Assembly: GCA_003254885.1 (NCBI GenBank) | Contig: QANT01005315.1 | Location: 1 to 64,000 of the forward strand | Length of the DNA stretch: 64,000 nt | Direction of reading: 5' to 3' | Source of the DNA: Purshia tridentata | Lineage: Eukaryota > Streptophyta > Magnoliopsida > Rosales > Rosaceae | Notes under the pieces: generated by a model | What the model was told of the DNA's origin: nothing | What the model saw: the letters and a program-made list of their open reading frames with translations, nothing else | Databases searched by the model: none | Shown here: positions 22,640 to 35,829 of the stretch, piece after piece | Layout of the letters: every line of letters begins with the position of its first letter | How positions within the stretch are numbered: position 1 is the first letter of the stretch | Made by a program: the position numbers and the translations under genes

Positions 22640-25600
22640 TAACTCTTACACTAAAAGATATTTACATAGTCTCTTGTGTATATATGACTGGTTTTTCTTC
22701 TGGGTATTATAGAGTTTTGCTTGGCCTCTACGACCCCTGTTGAATAGTCAGTCGATAATCATTCTAAAATGGGGAGTCGGCATCTACACTACATTTAATT
22801 GACAGTTTTTTCATCGATCCCCGGCATTTACACAATATTTGTTTATTTTTCGATCATTGAGTCATTAGACTCATTACCATGCATGTTGATGTTAGTTTAT
22901 GCAAATCACAATCTCCATGTGTTTAGTCAAGGCATAGCGTTAATGGGGGATGGCTATGGCTGCATTGGGCCTAGACCACTAGCAGGCTCACCATTACCAG
23001 TTTACCACTGCTAACCAACTAGCAATGAAGAAAGAATTGGGCTCTAGCTAGAAGGCTACTGGTGCATGGGTCTACAAGCCTTGAAACTGGGCTTATGTTT
23101 ATGGAACATGGTGGGCGGGGCCACAATACGATGAGAAAAAAAATCCCATATTGGAAAAATATAGTATTATAGTATTGCATAAGTAATTGATTTATTTTCT
23201 TTACAATTATACTACTCTTATCATATTTTTATATCATATTTGTTATACTATCTTACATGTTATTATTGTACTGGCAGGGTATTTTCTTATTTTTAGGGTT
23301 TTTATTTTTATTTTTTTAGTGTCCAAATTTTGAATGCCATGTAGATTATTACATAAGATGATATAAAATTATGGTATAAAAATGTGGTAAGTGTAGCATT
23401 GTTGTTTTCTTTATGATATCAAATTATGTTATAATATATCAAGCCAAACAGTCACATATGCTTCCATGTTACCTAATATGAATCGTTCATATATTAGACT
23501 TAAGTAACGCCACACGTTATATAAAAGCTAATGCAATTGGGTCTTTTTCTACTGACCAAAAAAATATTACTGATCTTTTTAATGTTAATCATGTGTTTGT
23601 ATACAAAAAGACATCGTTTTAGAATTCAAAGACATGCCTTTTCGGTGTAGCATTTAGGATTTACATTAAAAAAAAAATGATCATACAAAAAGTTTAAAAC
23701 AATGTAATGTTAAATTAAATTTTAAGATCAAAACTCAAAATATCAATAGAGAATTTATAGTCATATGTAAAAAGCAATGATTACATGTGAATTGGGGTTG
23801 GCCAAGGATAAAAACTTCCTTTTTTACACCCCCATTTATTGATGTATTATTATATGCCACTTTGATTTTTCAAATTTCAAAAATAAAACTTCTAACTACA
23901 TACTCTCATTCACACCATTCACACCTCTAGCGTATCATCTTTATTGTACATGTACATTTGTAAAAGCTCCAACACAATATTTTTCCTCTTTCTGGAAAGA
24001 AATTACAAGCTTTAACTAGGAATCATAATCCAACAGTTTAAAACAAAAACAAAAGTGCTCTTCCATGGGCTCAATGCTTTCTTTTTGTTTTTTCAATTTC
24101 TTTCAGTACAGCAGAAGCAGCTTGAAAATGAAGTTAAGTCTTTCCCTCTACATTATTCAAATTAGCAGTCAACATCAAACAAGGTGGTAAGAGGTTGGGA
24201 GGGGCCTTTCTTCAGATACATTTCTGATCAGTTGGAACAACCATAATCATAAGTTTATAACATCATCGATCCATCAGATAGAAATTGAAATCCATAATTA
24301 AAGCCTTGCGTGGAAAGTCACATCCCCAAGAGATTCATTTGTTGGGGGCATCCTGTGCATTGAATTGTAGATGGTAGTCTAGCTAGAGAGTTATTATGTA
24401 TTGATTATTAAGATTTCATGATTTATTACCCAATTGTGGATCCCAACTCTAACACTTTGTTACAAACTAAATTGGCTATTTTCATGAAAATGCTTTCAAT
24501 TGTCCTAGTCATAATCATAGATCGTAGATGGCTGACTGCATGCATAAATGCTCTCAGATTTAATACTGATTATGATGAAATTTACTGCAATTAAAAATCC
24601 TTGTTTAAGCAAAACATGCATTAGAGTTGACCAAAACAACAAAAATTTACTTCATGAAGAATCAAATTCAATATCTGATATCTTCTATACTAAAGTGGAG
24701 AGTTAAACACAATAGCACCTATATGACAAAATATGAAAAAACACAGAACAAATATATTGTAACACCTATGCTACACAAGCCACACTCTGTATCTCCAAAA
24801 TGCCCCTTTATACCTTTTCTCTATTTAACAGTAATCTAAGCTTCATTGCAGACCAAGTATTTATGAAGTTTTAATGCCACTAGTCAAAGGTATTAAATTT
24901 TTATTTAACCTTATCAATGGCCAATCTAGTAATCTACACCAACTGTTCTTTCACATTCAAATTCAAACACCTTGCCAATTTTAGATAAACTTGACTGCTT
25001 GAGACTTGACATCCATGAAAGAAATAACAATGGAATCTTTATTTGTTTATATCATTTGTAATTTGCAAAAAATGTCTAATATCAGTGATATCTGCTATGA
25101 TCATATGATAAACTTTAAAAAACTAGGAGTGTGTTTTGTACGATATACAATTAGACCTGAGCTATTCCACCATATGACCACAACTTTGTTTTGTATTTCC
25201 AAGGTGTTTTACCTCTAAACTGAATACTATATTGGTTTGTCTCTGCTTCAAGAATCAAAACTCAAAAGCAGGCTGGGTTTACTAGAATGCCCCGGACCAC
25301 ATCTCAATGACCAAACTTGCCTGGCCTTCTTTTGGAATTCCGCAACCCTGCAGACAAAGCGTTTTTTTTTTTTCTTATAAAAGATTATGTAAATAGCTTA
25401 ACAGTGTGACAGACAGGGTGGAGCGGAAGCAAAGTAAAGGTGGAGACATCATTGAGAACCATCCAGTCATGCACACATCCTTTAATGGTGATCATTCAAC
25501 AGTATCAGAAAAAAACCTGAGGAAGAAGGGTAGTGTAGTCACTTCAACACCAAAACGACATTGCCTGAGAAGGTGCAACTTACAAACATAATCAAGGATA

Positions 25601-25930
25601 AATTGGTAGACATCTTTGAGAGATCCGTCGATTACACGACTCCCATAACCTTTGTTTATTATATTTTTCAAACCCAAGTTAAAATTAATTAATACACTTA
25701 TCATTTTAGTACTCTCGTTTAAGCAAAGTAATGCTACAGAGTACACAGAGAGAGAGAGAGAGATAGAGAGAGTACAGAGGAGAGGGAGAGAGTCACTGGC
25801 AGTTTACTGTCTGGTTAAATATTAGAGGACCAAAGATACGCTCTTCTAAGTTCAAATGTGTGTCGTGCTCTCTCTCTTCATGTGTTTGAGCAAGCTTCAG
25901 TAATCATGCCTAGCCTCCCATTTTTGTTCA
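22640..25930. other. Intergenic with a MITE; RopGEF promoter at the right end
   Basis: No gene supported. The stretch contains the MITE at 23204-23404 and AT-rich sequence with short chance frames. A GA microsatellite lies at about 25,748-25,775, and TATAAATA at 25931-25938 sits about 85 bp before the RopGEF ATG. Confidence 0.6.
23204..23404. mobile_element. Intact-ended MITE, second copy of the family at 7609-8773
   Basis: 201-bp element with imperfect inverted ends (CAATTATACTACTCTTATC at left; ...GTAGCATTGTTG at right, inverted CAACAATGCTAC) flanked by a perfect 9-bp direct repeat TTTTCTTTA (23195-23203 and 23405-23413). No coding content. It shows the uninterrupted state of the element split by the Mutator-like insertion near 7.77 kb. 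Confidence 0.8.
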
Positions 25931-26022
25931 TATAAATAAGGCAAAGCTCCTTTGCAGAATATCCACCAATTTTCTCCATATTTTACCAGCTGCCTTTCAC
26001 TATCGGACATGGTTGAGACCCC

Positions 26023-29000
26023 ATGGATGGAGCTTTCACTTACCAAGAGGAAAGAGAAGGAACCCAGCTACAAAATCAACAGCACAAGCTTTGTCTGCCA
26101 TTGGTGAGGCTCAGAGACTTCTATAACCACAACCCATTTCCCAGTTTTGGTTTCTGGGTGTCAAAGTACTTTCGGAACTTGTCTTCTAGAGCTCGAATCT
26201 CTAATTCGTGTCGCTTGGAAAGGCTTCATTACCATGGTATGGTAGTCAATAACTCTGTTTTTTGTGCTTCGCCTGGTTTTGTTGAAGAAGGAAAAGCTGT
26301 AATGGAGGGTTTGGTTGAGAAAAATGAAAGCATTGAAGGGAAAACTGAGGACTTTGGTGAAAGTGTGGGTCAAGTTGGGACCTTTGCCGATTTGATTGAG
26401 GAGGAGGGTCGTGAAAGCAGCGCAAGTTCAGATTTTTTGACATCTGAGACCACTGGGCATGAGGAGCAGAGTCACAGTAGCTCTGAAGAATCTTCGCCAC
26501 CCTCATTGGGTTGGCCTATTCAGAAAGCTGAGGCGCCAGATTGTACCAGTCAGGACGGTACTGAAACTGCAGAGAGAACCCATTTGGATGATAGGAAATT
26601 AGAGAAACAAGGGTCCAAAATATCAGGTATTATCTCTATTTCATTCACACTAAGCCATATGTCAATTGAGGATTTTTCTTATTAGAAAAATGATGATTGT
26701 GGTTCATGGGCTCGTAGAGATTGAGATGATGAAGGAAAGGTTTGCAAAGTTGTTGCTTGGAGAAGATATGTCAGGTTGTGGAAACGGGGTTTGCACAGCA
26801 TTGGCTATATCAAATGCCATTACTAATCTTTGTGGTATGTAATTTTAATGTACTATCTCATTCTTTTCAAATCCTGGCTTGTTTGATTTGGCTTTGTTAT
26901 TTAACGAAAATTTTGATTTTAGTATCTATGGCTTTTCTTGTGATGGTTGTTTTTCTCGTTCTCTGTTCCCTTTTATAGCTACCCTATTTGGGCAACTTTG
27001 GAGACTAGAACCTCTACCGCTAGAGAAGAAATTGATGTGGCGAAGAGAGATGGAATGGCTTCTTTGTGTGAGTGATCACATTGTTGAGTTGATACCTTCT
27101 TGGCAGACTTTTCCAGATGGAAGCAAACTGGAGGTACAATTCCGGCATGGATAATTGGAACAATATATATCTTTCAGCTTTCAATATGCCCCCTTTGCAC
27201 AATAATATTTATTATACTATTTAATTCATCAAACATTGTAACAACCCAAATGGCCTCCCAACACATCACATGGTGTAAATTATTTCTCAGTACTAAATGC
27301 CAGAATCAGTTGCAGATATTGTCATTCCAAATAAGATTTTAGAGATAGGGGCAACTGCAGCTTTGATGGGAACTTTTGTAACCATGAAACTGGCAACAAA
27401 CATCTCAAAGGATAGTTAAAACTTTAAATTGTGAGTTTAAGTAAACAAATTCTATGTATAAATCGCAGTAAAGAAAAGGATATCATCTTTAATTTTGATG
27501 CACTATAAATGGTGAATTTGAAATGAAAATGCATGCTTATTGTCTTTATGCTCATATAACTGATGTGATAATACTGTGATTGACAACTATTAGCTGTAGG
27601 GTAACAAAAATGTTGGTTAAGTGGTGTCAAATGATCAGTTCCATGGAAGTTGTTCTGACTTATTTACACTTCAATTCAGATCATGACTTGCAGACCCCGC
27701 TCAGATCTTTACATTAATCTCCCGGCCCTTCGCAAATTGGATAACATGCTTCTTGTAAGCTCTTCAAACACTTCTTTGTCTGTAATTTAGATCCAGTTTC
27801 ACGAGTTCCATTCTGAATTTAGTCAATCCTTGCAGGAAATATTAGATGGTTTTGATAATAATGAGTTCTGGTATGTTGAACAAGGGATTCTGGCCCCAGA
27901 TGCTGATGGGTCATCCTCTTTCCGAAGAGCTTTTCAGCGCCAAGAGGAAAAGTGGTGGCTACCTGTGCCCCGAGTTCCTCCTGGAGGACTCCATGAAAAC
28001 GCAAGAAAGCAATTGCAGCACAAGCGTGATTGCACGAACCAAATATTAAAAGCTGCCATGGCAATAAATAGTATTACTTTAGCTGATATGGAAGTCCCTG
28101 AGCCATATCTGGATGCTCTTCCAAAGGTTTGAAACATTTTCAAGATTCCATTGATATGCAATTACAAAGACATGTCTGTTAAAATTGTGCTTCAACTTTT
28201 GGTTTCAGAATGGAAGAGCAAGCTTAGGGGATCTTATTTATCGATACATTTCATCAGATCAATTCTCTCCCGAATGTCTGCTTGATTGTGTTGATTTGTC
28301 CTCTGAGCATCAAGCTATAGAGATTGCTAACAGAGTGGAGGCCTCAATCTATTTGTGGCGCAAAAGAACAAACTCAAAACCCACAAATAACATGACCAGA
28401 TTTAGTTCAAAGTCATCATGGGAAATGGTCAAGGAGCTGATGGTTGATGCAGACAAAAGGGAGTTGCTTGCAGAAAGAGCAGAAAGTCTATTGCTTTGCG
28501 TGAAGCAACGCTTCCCCGGTCTTCCACAGACAGCCCTTGATATGAGCAAGATTCAGTACAATAAGGTTTCAACTTTGTCTCAATCAAATATTTGTTCTCA
28601 TTTATGCCTCTGTTTTTTGTTCATTGCACTTAGTTGGTCAGATTTGTTCTGTCTAGGATGTTGGAAAATCCATCTTGGAGAGCTATTCAAGGGTTTTGGA
28701 GAGCCTGGCATTTAACATCATTGCACGCATTGATGATCTGCTTTATGTTGATGACTTGACCCGGCATTCTGATCAGTTCTCATCAATCTCCAAAGTCAGT
28801 GTGATTTCGCACAAGAGCACTCCTATTCCATACTCAGTGCCCGTCTCAAGCACTCCGTACAAAACAGCTTTCACCACACCGAGCTTTTCACCTGGACAGC
28901 TAGCTAGCCCTCTGAGGGGAGAAAGATCACCATTCATCACCAGCAGCAAGATTCCTCAGCGTGGATTGGGCGTAAAAAAAGTTCTGACTGATTATCTCAG

Positions 29001-29169
29001 TATTGATACGAAGGGAAAGGATTGCGACAGTCCAATTGAGAAACCAGATTCAGTATCAAACACAATGCAAGAAGTAACGCTGGCATGTCAAATGGGAATA
29101 GATTCTTTAGAGTGTACAAAAGCAGCAATAAGCTCGCTGGCAACACAGGACTCAGTCCCACAAGAATGA
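26023..29169 (+). CDS. Rop guanine nucleotide exchange factor, PRONE domain (703 aa, 7 exons)
   Basis: Exons: 26023-26626, 26718-26834, 26979-27133, 27680-27754, 27836-28126, 28209-28565, 28657-29169; all GT-AG; 704 codons including the stop. RopGEFs activate plant ROP/RAC small GTPases at the plasma membrane in polar growth and signalling. The PRONE domain spans about residues 202-570, starting [20 protein letters not shown] and including the family's WW loop ([15 protein letters not shown]). The N-terminal 200 residues (all in exon 1) and the C-terminal 130 are variable, Ser/Thr-rich and presumably regulatory. The long N-terminus with YHGMVVNNS resembles, from memory, the RopGEF7-like subgroup. 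Start chosen at the first in-frame ATG after TATAAATA (25931-25938); an ATG at 26009 is in another frame and closes soon. Confidence 0.93.
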
Positions 29170-29658
29170 ATCCACAGGCTGCTTGAAGTAGCTCCTTTAT
29201 GCATTAGGTTGTTGACTGTTGTACGAGATGTGTGTAATGGTGAGAGTTGAGTAGTTCATGTTTTAAATGTGCTCCCCTGTTTTACAGTTTTGAGTTTGTT
29301 CACTGTTTGATCTGGGTCAAACAGTGATTGTAAAGATAGAACTAAATCCTACACTGCTTCGGACAGAATATATGAATTCTTGTTAATTTTTCTCCTGCAG
29401 TATTGGATGTGATAAAACCAAGTGTTTGGTCAAAAAAAAAAAAACCAAGTGTAATAGTATTTATGTATGTGCCTATTAGCAGACTTTGCTATAGCATTTC
29501 CTTAATAGTCATGATTCGGGGTTGGGACTTGATGTTAAAGTACTGGGCACCTTTGAATTTACCTAAAAAAAGGAGAAGATTCAAGTGCTGGAATCGCCAT
29601 TGTGTTCAACAGACACGCAAGGTAAAACAAGGAAAACTTGCATGAAAGCATAAAAAAA
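29170..29658. other. RopGEF 3' region, intergenic
   Basis: Likely 3' UTR of the RopGEF to about 29,340. No further gene is seen before the tRNA. Confidence 0.5.
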
Positions 29659-29730
29659 GGGGCATTCCGAGAATTGAACTCGGGACCTCTCGCACCCTAA
29701 GCGAGAATCATACCACTAGACCAAATGCCC
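29659..29730 (-). tRNA. tRNA-Pro (AGG)
   Basis: 72-nt intronless tRNA on the minus strand. The acceptor stem GGGCATT pairs with AATGCCC (discriminator C), the D-arm contains GGTCTAGTGG, the anticodon stem CTCGC/GCGAG encloses the loop TTAGGGT (anticodon AGG), and the T-arm is GTCCCGAGTTCAATTCTCGG. It matches the known plant nuclear tRNA-Pro pattern. An A-rich run flanks its 3' side, which on this strand reads as the T run that ends Pol III transcripts. Confidence 0.95.
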
Positions 29731-30385
29731 ATATTTATTAATCTCGTGAAATTAATATATATGTACTGAAAAGAAGAATCGTCTGTGAGATTACGAATTT
29801 CCACATCAGTCATCAAGAAAAACATTTCTTTTTTGTGGCATAATTTGCCAACTGCAATTGAATTCTGCTGGAAATTATGCCTTAATCGTTTAGAAGAGAA
29901 CATTCTGGTTGGTCTAGTGCGCTTGTGATAGTTGGCTACACGTTGCAACAAGGAAGGGTACCTTCCAATTCCATATATATGTCGGTAATGGGGTTTCGGA
30001 GAATTGGGGTGAGGTGTCTCAAAAACAAGGTTTTTCAGGTTCTTCACTGTCAGTAATGGCTACATATCTGGAAGGAGGTGCAACAGGTAATTAATTATGT
30101 AATGATATCTATATTGAAGACACCAACCCCACTCGGAGCAAAGTGAAACAGATAACCTTCAAACCAATTCTTGTATCCAAAGTGCTGCATTAAAAAAGGT
30201 TTTTGGTTCTAGTGCTGGTTCCACTAGGACTAAGTGGTGATTGGAGAAAACACATAAACTTTGTGCTTGATCTGATTGAAGTGCTATAAAACCCTGATCA
30301 TACAGGTACATTCTTGCATTGTGACATTGTGAGATAAACTGCGAGATAGCCTGAAACTTGTGCATTGTGAATTTGGAACAACAAA
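29731..30385. other. Intergenic; LTP promoter at the right end
   Basis: No gene supported. TATAAA at 30285-30290 lies about 100 bp upstream of the LTP-type ATG at 30386 and is the likely core promoter. Confidence 0.5.
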
Positions 30386-30837
30386 ATGGAGACTCCAGTG
30401 AAGTTCATTTGCATTCTGGGATTGGTTGCAGTGATCAGCATTACTGGCCTTGAAAGGGTTGATGGGGCAAGTGCTTGTGGGAAGTCCAGTCCAGACGATG
30501 AGGCCCTGAAGCTTGGTCCTTGTGCAGCTGCTGCACAAGATGCAAGAGCTTCTGTTTCTGATGGTTGCTGCCAGCAGGTAAAGAGAATAGGGCAGAACCC
30601 AAGCTGCCTCTGTGCTGTTCTGCTTTCTGACACTGCCAAGAGCTCTGGTGTCAAGCCTGAGATTGCCATAACCATCCCCAAGCGCTGCAACTTTGCCAAC
30701 CGCCCAGTGGGTTACAAGTGTGGACGTAAGTATATATACTTCATCATTATGTCATTTTTTTTTTTTCATCTTATATTGTTCAGTGACTAATACCCTAATA
30801 CCGTAATGTTAATGTTGCAGCTTATACACTTCCATGA
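30386..30837 (+). CDS. 8-Cys lipid-transfer-type protein (118 aa, 2 exons)
   Basis: Exons: 30386-30725 and 30821-30837; the second exon adds only the last residues of KCGPYTLP. The mature part has the eight-cysteine pattern of the LTP/2S albumin/alpha-amylase inhibitor superfamily: C31, C46, C61-C62, C74-x-C76, C101, C112. A signal peptide covers about residues 1-27 (hydrophobic core FICILGLVAVISI, likely cut near VDG-A). Such proteins are secreted and bind lipids in a disulfide-laced cavity; the subgroup with CxC and a short C-tail is DIR1-like from memory, but the ligand is unknown. TATAAA at 30285-30290; AATAAA-type signals near 30,886 and 30,937. Confidence 0.93.
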
Positions 30838-30959
30838 TTGGATACAAAGAAAGAGTGAAGGCCTTGGACAGGTCTCTATTTGGGAATAAAAACTAGTAGC
30901 TTGTATCATACTATCATGTATGTATCCTTCTTGGATAATAAAAGTATGCCATTTCAGTG

Positions 30960-32505
30960 TGGGAAGTGCATGTGATTTATTTATTTTGGTCAGAAGAACT
31001 GCATGTGATTGAATAGTTACTTTTCTTTGTTTTTTGGGCCTACCCTATTCTTCTGAGCTCAGAAACCCAACAATTAGTTGCCAAAAAGAATGGAATTGCA
31101 CAGAGCCCTGTTTACTGAGATAAGTATGTTATAAGCTGAAATGAGTGATTGGACCATTGGAGATGAACATTCATTATAAAATCAAAATCAGAACCAACTT
31201 TGTAAAAGCGTGGCTGCAGAATCTTCGTCCACATCTACAAACTTCTTTAACGACCAGAACTTAACGACCGTGGAAAGCAATACCAGACCAGACATGAATA
31301 AGTACAAGCGCTTTAACCTGAAAGTCACATTTGGATAGGGAATAACCTTGACTCAAAATATGAAAGCTTGGATAAGAAATAGAAAAGACAGTTTTGAGGC
31401 AAAACAGGTTGACAGGTGGCAAAGATAATTTTGGTTTTGCTGGGCCACACCACCTTTGAAGAGTGATTTGTTAGTTAGTAGTATGTGGCACTTCAATGGA
31501 ATCTCAAATTTGAGGTAAGAAAGAAACTGAACAGAATAGGAGTATCATAAGAATAAACAGTGTTGGACCATCACATCCAATAAGACCTGTTAACTGTTAA
31601 AACCGGAAAGAATGTGAACAAAGATGACTGTTTTAGACTTGTGTGGCAAGAGAGGAGGTGAAGATAACCCTATCATTTCGAGAGTACATTGTGTGATTTA
31701 GAAAACCACATGACAATTCATGTGCAGTATACAACATAGGCCCTCAAATGTAACCATATCATGACTAGCTTCCAAGTTTGGATGCATGCCATCGGTCAGA
31801 CTTTCATTCTCAGGAATCTCAGGTAACAAATGTCTTGGACCACAGCTGATGGAGCCCAAGAAAACCATGCAATTGGGAGTTCAAGTTCAACCATTCAATT
31901 ATATATATATATATAACTGAAATTACTTCATATCTAAATTTTCAACTACTTAATAGTAGTTGATAAATTTAAGCCACTAAAATGAACATCCTTTACAGTA
32001 GAGAGAGTACTTCATTCTTTACAGTAAAACTAAAGATGCTTATATATAACTCTACTACTGTTCCATATGACTGACTGATTGTTTTTGGAGTAGAGGAAAA
32101 CGAACCAGCCATCCACAACCACCTGCTGCTACCCTATTGCCTATATATCTGCAAATCACATACACAAGAAACCCGTTTTAGTTAAACCAACTTCAAACTA
32201 GGAAAATATATGACACCATGAAATCAAATTATATAAATTAAATGAACTAATAAACTTTTGTTAAGATAAATGACCACTAAAATAGTATGTAAAACCAAAG
32301 AGTAAGATTCTAAAGGTGGATGTAAAGATTGACCAAACTTGAACTTCAGGAAAGTTCAAAGAGAACATGACCAAGGTTTTCCAAAAGAAAAAAGAAGTAT
32401 AATGTCATTGAATAAGTCTCCATCTATTATTCCTAGTAAATGTTTCAGAAATAATATACCTTGCCTTTTTATACCTGATGAGTATATGCCTCGGCAGATG
32501 AGCTC
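30960..32505. other. Intergenic, 3' flanks of convergent genes
   Basis: No gene supported. AT-rich; short TA repeat near 31,902-31,914. Confidence 0.5.
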
Positions 32506-32814
32506 TTAATAATAGAGAGACCCTACGGATGGAAAAATACAGAAGAAAAAATGTTAAAAGAGTATTACATAAAGATTCCAGAAAGGCAGTTCATGCACCT
32601 GTACAAAAATTGCAGTATCATACCTTGCCACCAGTTTCCCCTGGAAGCACTCCCTGAATCATCTTCACTCCCATCTTTCTTGAACTGGAATAATCACAAT
32701 AAAAGTTTTAAGGTCCTGGAACTAAGAGCAAAATAATCTAATGGAATTTCCTAAATATTGATTATAATAAGTTTGTGAAATTTCCTATATTGCCTGCCAG
32801 GGCTGCAGGACAGA

Positions 32815-32861
<47 letters not shown>

Positions 32862-34454
32862 ACTCAAATGAAGTCTTTCATATACAAGTCAGGCCCAGAT
32901 ATAAAACTCTAGCTCGGGGATTAAACCAGAGCCATGTCCCAGAAACTTCAAAAGATCCAATATATATAAATTTTAAAGCTGATCCTAAAGCTGATCAAGA
33001 AGATTATCTGAATGTGGAATTTTTCTGACAGGTGCACTAATTAAATCTCAAATCCAATTTACGTGTCTGCATTATGCCTGGTGGAAAATCTCAAAGAGTC
33101 GTGCTCATAGAACCAATGCCTATAACCGACAATATATATAAATGCTCACCATAGAGTTCAATCCAGGGCTCTGGTTACTCTGGGGATGAGAATAGATTTC
33201 TTGGCCACCATAATAGATTGATGAACTGAGATGACATGGTTGTAATTTTTGATTCTGAAAGATTGAATTCATGTGCTTATTTGGCATGTTCTGAATCTCG
33301 CCTTCACTTTCATTACCGGTACCGCCTGCAGAAACAGTAGGGTAGACAGAAGGGGACAATTTTCAAACACAATTCATGTCTTAGCCATTCAATAAAACCA
33401 AGAATTGTTAATCTACATACGAGAATCAGGACCACGCAAGGATACATTAAATTAGCTTATGCCTAACATGCAGAAAAAATCCATCTATACACGATTGTAA
33501 CAACAGCTACCAGCTAGAAAAACCATACAAACCTTGCTCTCCAGGCTTGGAGTTCCATGGTTCATCCGTGAGCTTTTTCCCAGTGACTTCAGAACACAGA
33601 GATTCCCTCCCTAACACCTAAATCAACAAGAAGGACAGTCTCTCACTTGGTACAGCATAAATGAATAATTGTACACACTTCACAGAAGTCTGATAAAAAC
33701 TCAGCCAAACCAAAAAATAAAATTATAAGAAAAATAAAATGACAATCTAAGTAGTTTCAATTGAACTTGCAAAAGAATTTGCAAAAGAACTTGCTAACTA
33801 TGAAAACTTAGAAGAAAGATGAAGCAAAATCCATTTAAAGAACAAACATATCCCAACATTATATAATTGTAAAGCCCTTCGTTAATAAAACTAGTGTAAG
33901 CTCTCATTGCAAATCTTGTTTTCATGAGGCTAACCCACTTTTTATCAATAACCAAAAATCTCTCAATTCAGCAAATATGGACATGTAGATAACAATTTTA
34001 GTCCTTCACCCAAGTTGGGAAAAACATAGATAAAACACATCAAGATTTTATGAGCAGCAGTGCAAAAACAGGCACCCAACAATTCAAATTTAAATAAAGG
34101 CGACGACTTTGAGCTGTGTTCAACCAACAACAGACATAAAATAGACACTCCATTACCATTAAACAGAACAGAGTTACAATTCTCAAAATTCAAAGCAATA
34201 CCGCAAAATGCACATATAAAAATTACAACTAAAATGAAGAACTTAAGACGACAACAAAAGAAGCATAAGGGAATTCACAAATTCAGAACAGAAAAAAAAA
34301 AAAAAGACGAGAACTTTTACAGGGGGAATCACAATACCTTCGAGGAAGGCGCAAATATAGACCCGAAAATCCCAGATGAAGACGATGGCTCTTTGGACCC
34401 AAACAGCTCAGTAGTGAAGGAAGAAGACGAACCAGTTTGCTTTCTTCCTTCCAT
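32506..34454 (-). CDS. Uncharacterised plant protein ending NWWQGSLYY (151 aa, 5 exons)
   Basis: Exons (minus): 34454-34338, 33617-33533, 33325-33150, 32684-32624, 32522-32506; all GT-AG; 152 codons including the stop. Exons 4-5 are tiny (61 and 17 nt), so no single frame shows the gene. The protein starts MEGRKQTGSSSSF, has FGSIFAPSSKVLGRESL, a central CHLSSSIYYGGQEIYSHPQ and an acidic/Ser-rich C-terminus ending in NWWQGSLYY. No signal peptide or membrane segment; low complexity suggests a disordered soluble protein. I recall these motifs as conserved in a plant-only family of unknown function. TATA-like TATAAAT (minus, near 34,770) and two G-boxes lie upstream. Confidence 0.9.
32819..32861. 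repeat. AG microsatellite
   Basis: About 20 uninterrupted AG units within intron 3 of the 151-aa gene; a likely length-polymorphic marker. Confidence 0.95.
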
Positions 34455-34712
34455 TCCTCTCTCTCTCTCTATATATATAAATATATTCTTATAAAACCCA
34501 AAGCTCTCTGTTTTATACCTGAACAGAGTGTGACATATATATATATATATATATATGTATATATGTGGAAGAACTGAAGAAGCACCGTCAATAAAAAGTG
34601 AAGCTTAATAAAGAAGAAAAAGAATAGAGAATTGGTTTTGCTGAGAAACAAACAGAAACCACCAGGAAACACACACAGAGACAGAGCAAAATGGAAAACA
34701 GAGAAAGAGAGA

Positions 34713-34945
34713 CACGTGAAAGATCAAAGGGGGTATTGAGTAAAAACGAAGCCGTCGCTCCCAGCCAATTTATAAGCCAAAAAGGACCGGGCTACCCAAA
34801 TCAAAATTTTCGATATTTATTATTTTTGAAAATGGTTATTTAATTTATCTTGTATGATTTTCTTTTCGGTTTCTCTCTGTTTGTATTTTTTGCGTTTCTA
34901 TTTCTCGTCGTCATGTCGACAGAGTTTACAGATTTGCGCCACGTG
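34713..34945. promoter_or_regulatory. Two G-boxes (CACGTG) upstream of the 151-aa gene
   Basis: CACGTG cores at 34713-34718 (ACACGTGAA) and 34940-34945 (GCCACGTGGA, a strong ABRE-like context) lie 260 and 490 bp upstream of the ATG at 34454, with a TATA-like box between them (near 34,770). This suggests bZIP/ABA- or light-linked control; inference only. Confidence 0.45.
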
Positions 34946-35089
34946 GATGGTGTCCTCCTTGTGGGGCCTCGAGACGAGTCCCAACCTTTTACTGCCACGA
35001 GTACCCTAGTGGATAATAACAAGCCCTGCCCTACTGAAGCCCATTTTCGACTTTTCCATGCTTCTCTTTTAGTACAGACTGTATAGTTT

Positions 35090-35330
35090 ATAAAGAGGGT
35101 GAGAGAAAGAGACGCTTATGACCTTATCTTTTTATCTGGTCGGTCCAAACAGAGATTGGTCTTCTTCACCCTTCCCCTCTTTTTTAAAGCTTAGATTTGG
35201 TACTCTGGAAGTTGGAACTTGGAAGTTAAAGACAATAACGTACTTAGATAACATTGAAAATATATTAATTTCCACCGACTTTAAAATGTTATATTGTTAA
35301 ATTATAAATAATTATCAAGTTAAAAGTAAA
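35090..35330. other. Intergenic
   Basis: No gene or clear element seen. Confidence 0.4.
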
Positions 35331-35780
35331 TAGACTAAGGGATGTATTGTATATAGATTTATAAATACTTTTATAGACTTTTTCAAGTTGTAGACTTTTG
35401 CATAATTTATATATTTTCACAGAGTTTTACAGAGTTTATAGAAATCCTTATAAATCCGCAGAGAAGAGGTCGGATTTATAATGATTTTGAAATACACATA
35501 AAAGTTTTACAAAGTCTTTAGAAATTCATCATTAAATAAAGCTTATAAAAGTCTGTGACTTTTTTAATACACATAGATTTTTATAGACTTTTTAAAAGTC
35601 ATTAAAAGTTTTAATTGAAGACCACATGACTTTTATAGACTCCTTAACATTCTTAATTGAATATATATAGAGTTTTACGAATTTTTTTAAAGTTTTTAAA
35701 AGTCTTAATTGAATACCACATGATTTTTAAACTCTATAAAAGTCTTTTAAAATTCATATATACTATATAAATGAGATTAT
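35331..35780. repeat. AT-rich repetitive block, probable decayed MITE
   Basis: Starts GGATGTATTGTATATAGATTT and is made of recurring words such as TTTTATAGACTTTTTAAAAG and TCTTAATTGAATACCACATG in both orientations, a style typical of old foldback MITEs whose ends read GGATGTATT. I cannot fix the right end or a target duplication. Confidence 0.35.
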
Positions 35781-35829
35781 CGATTTTTATAAAATTATAT
35801 CTAAAATCATAATTTTAATATACAATATA

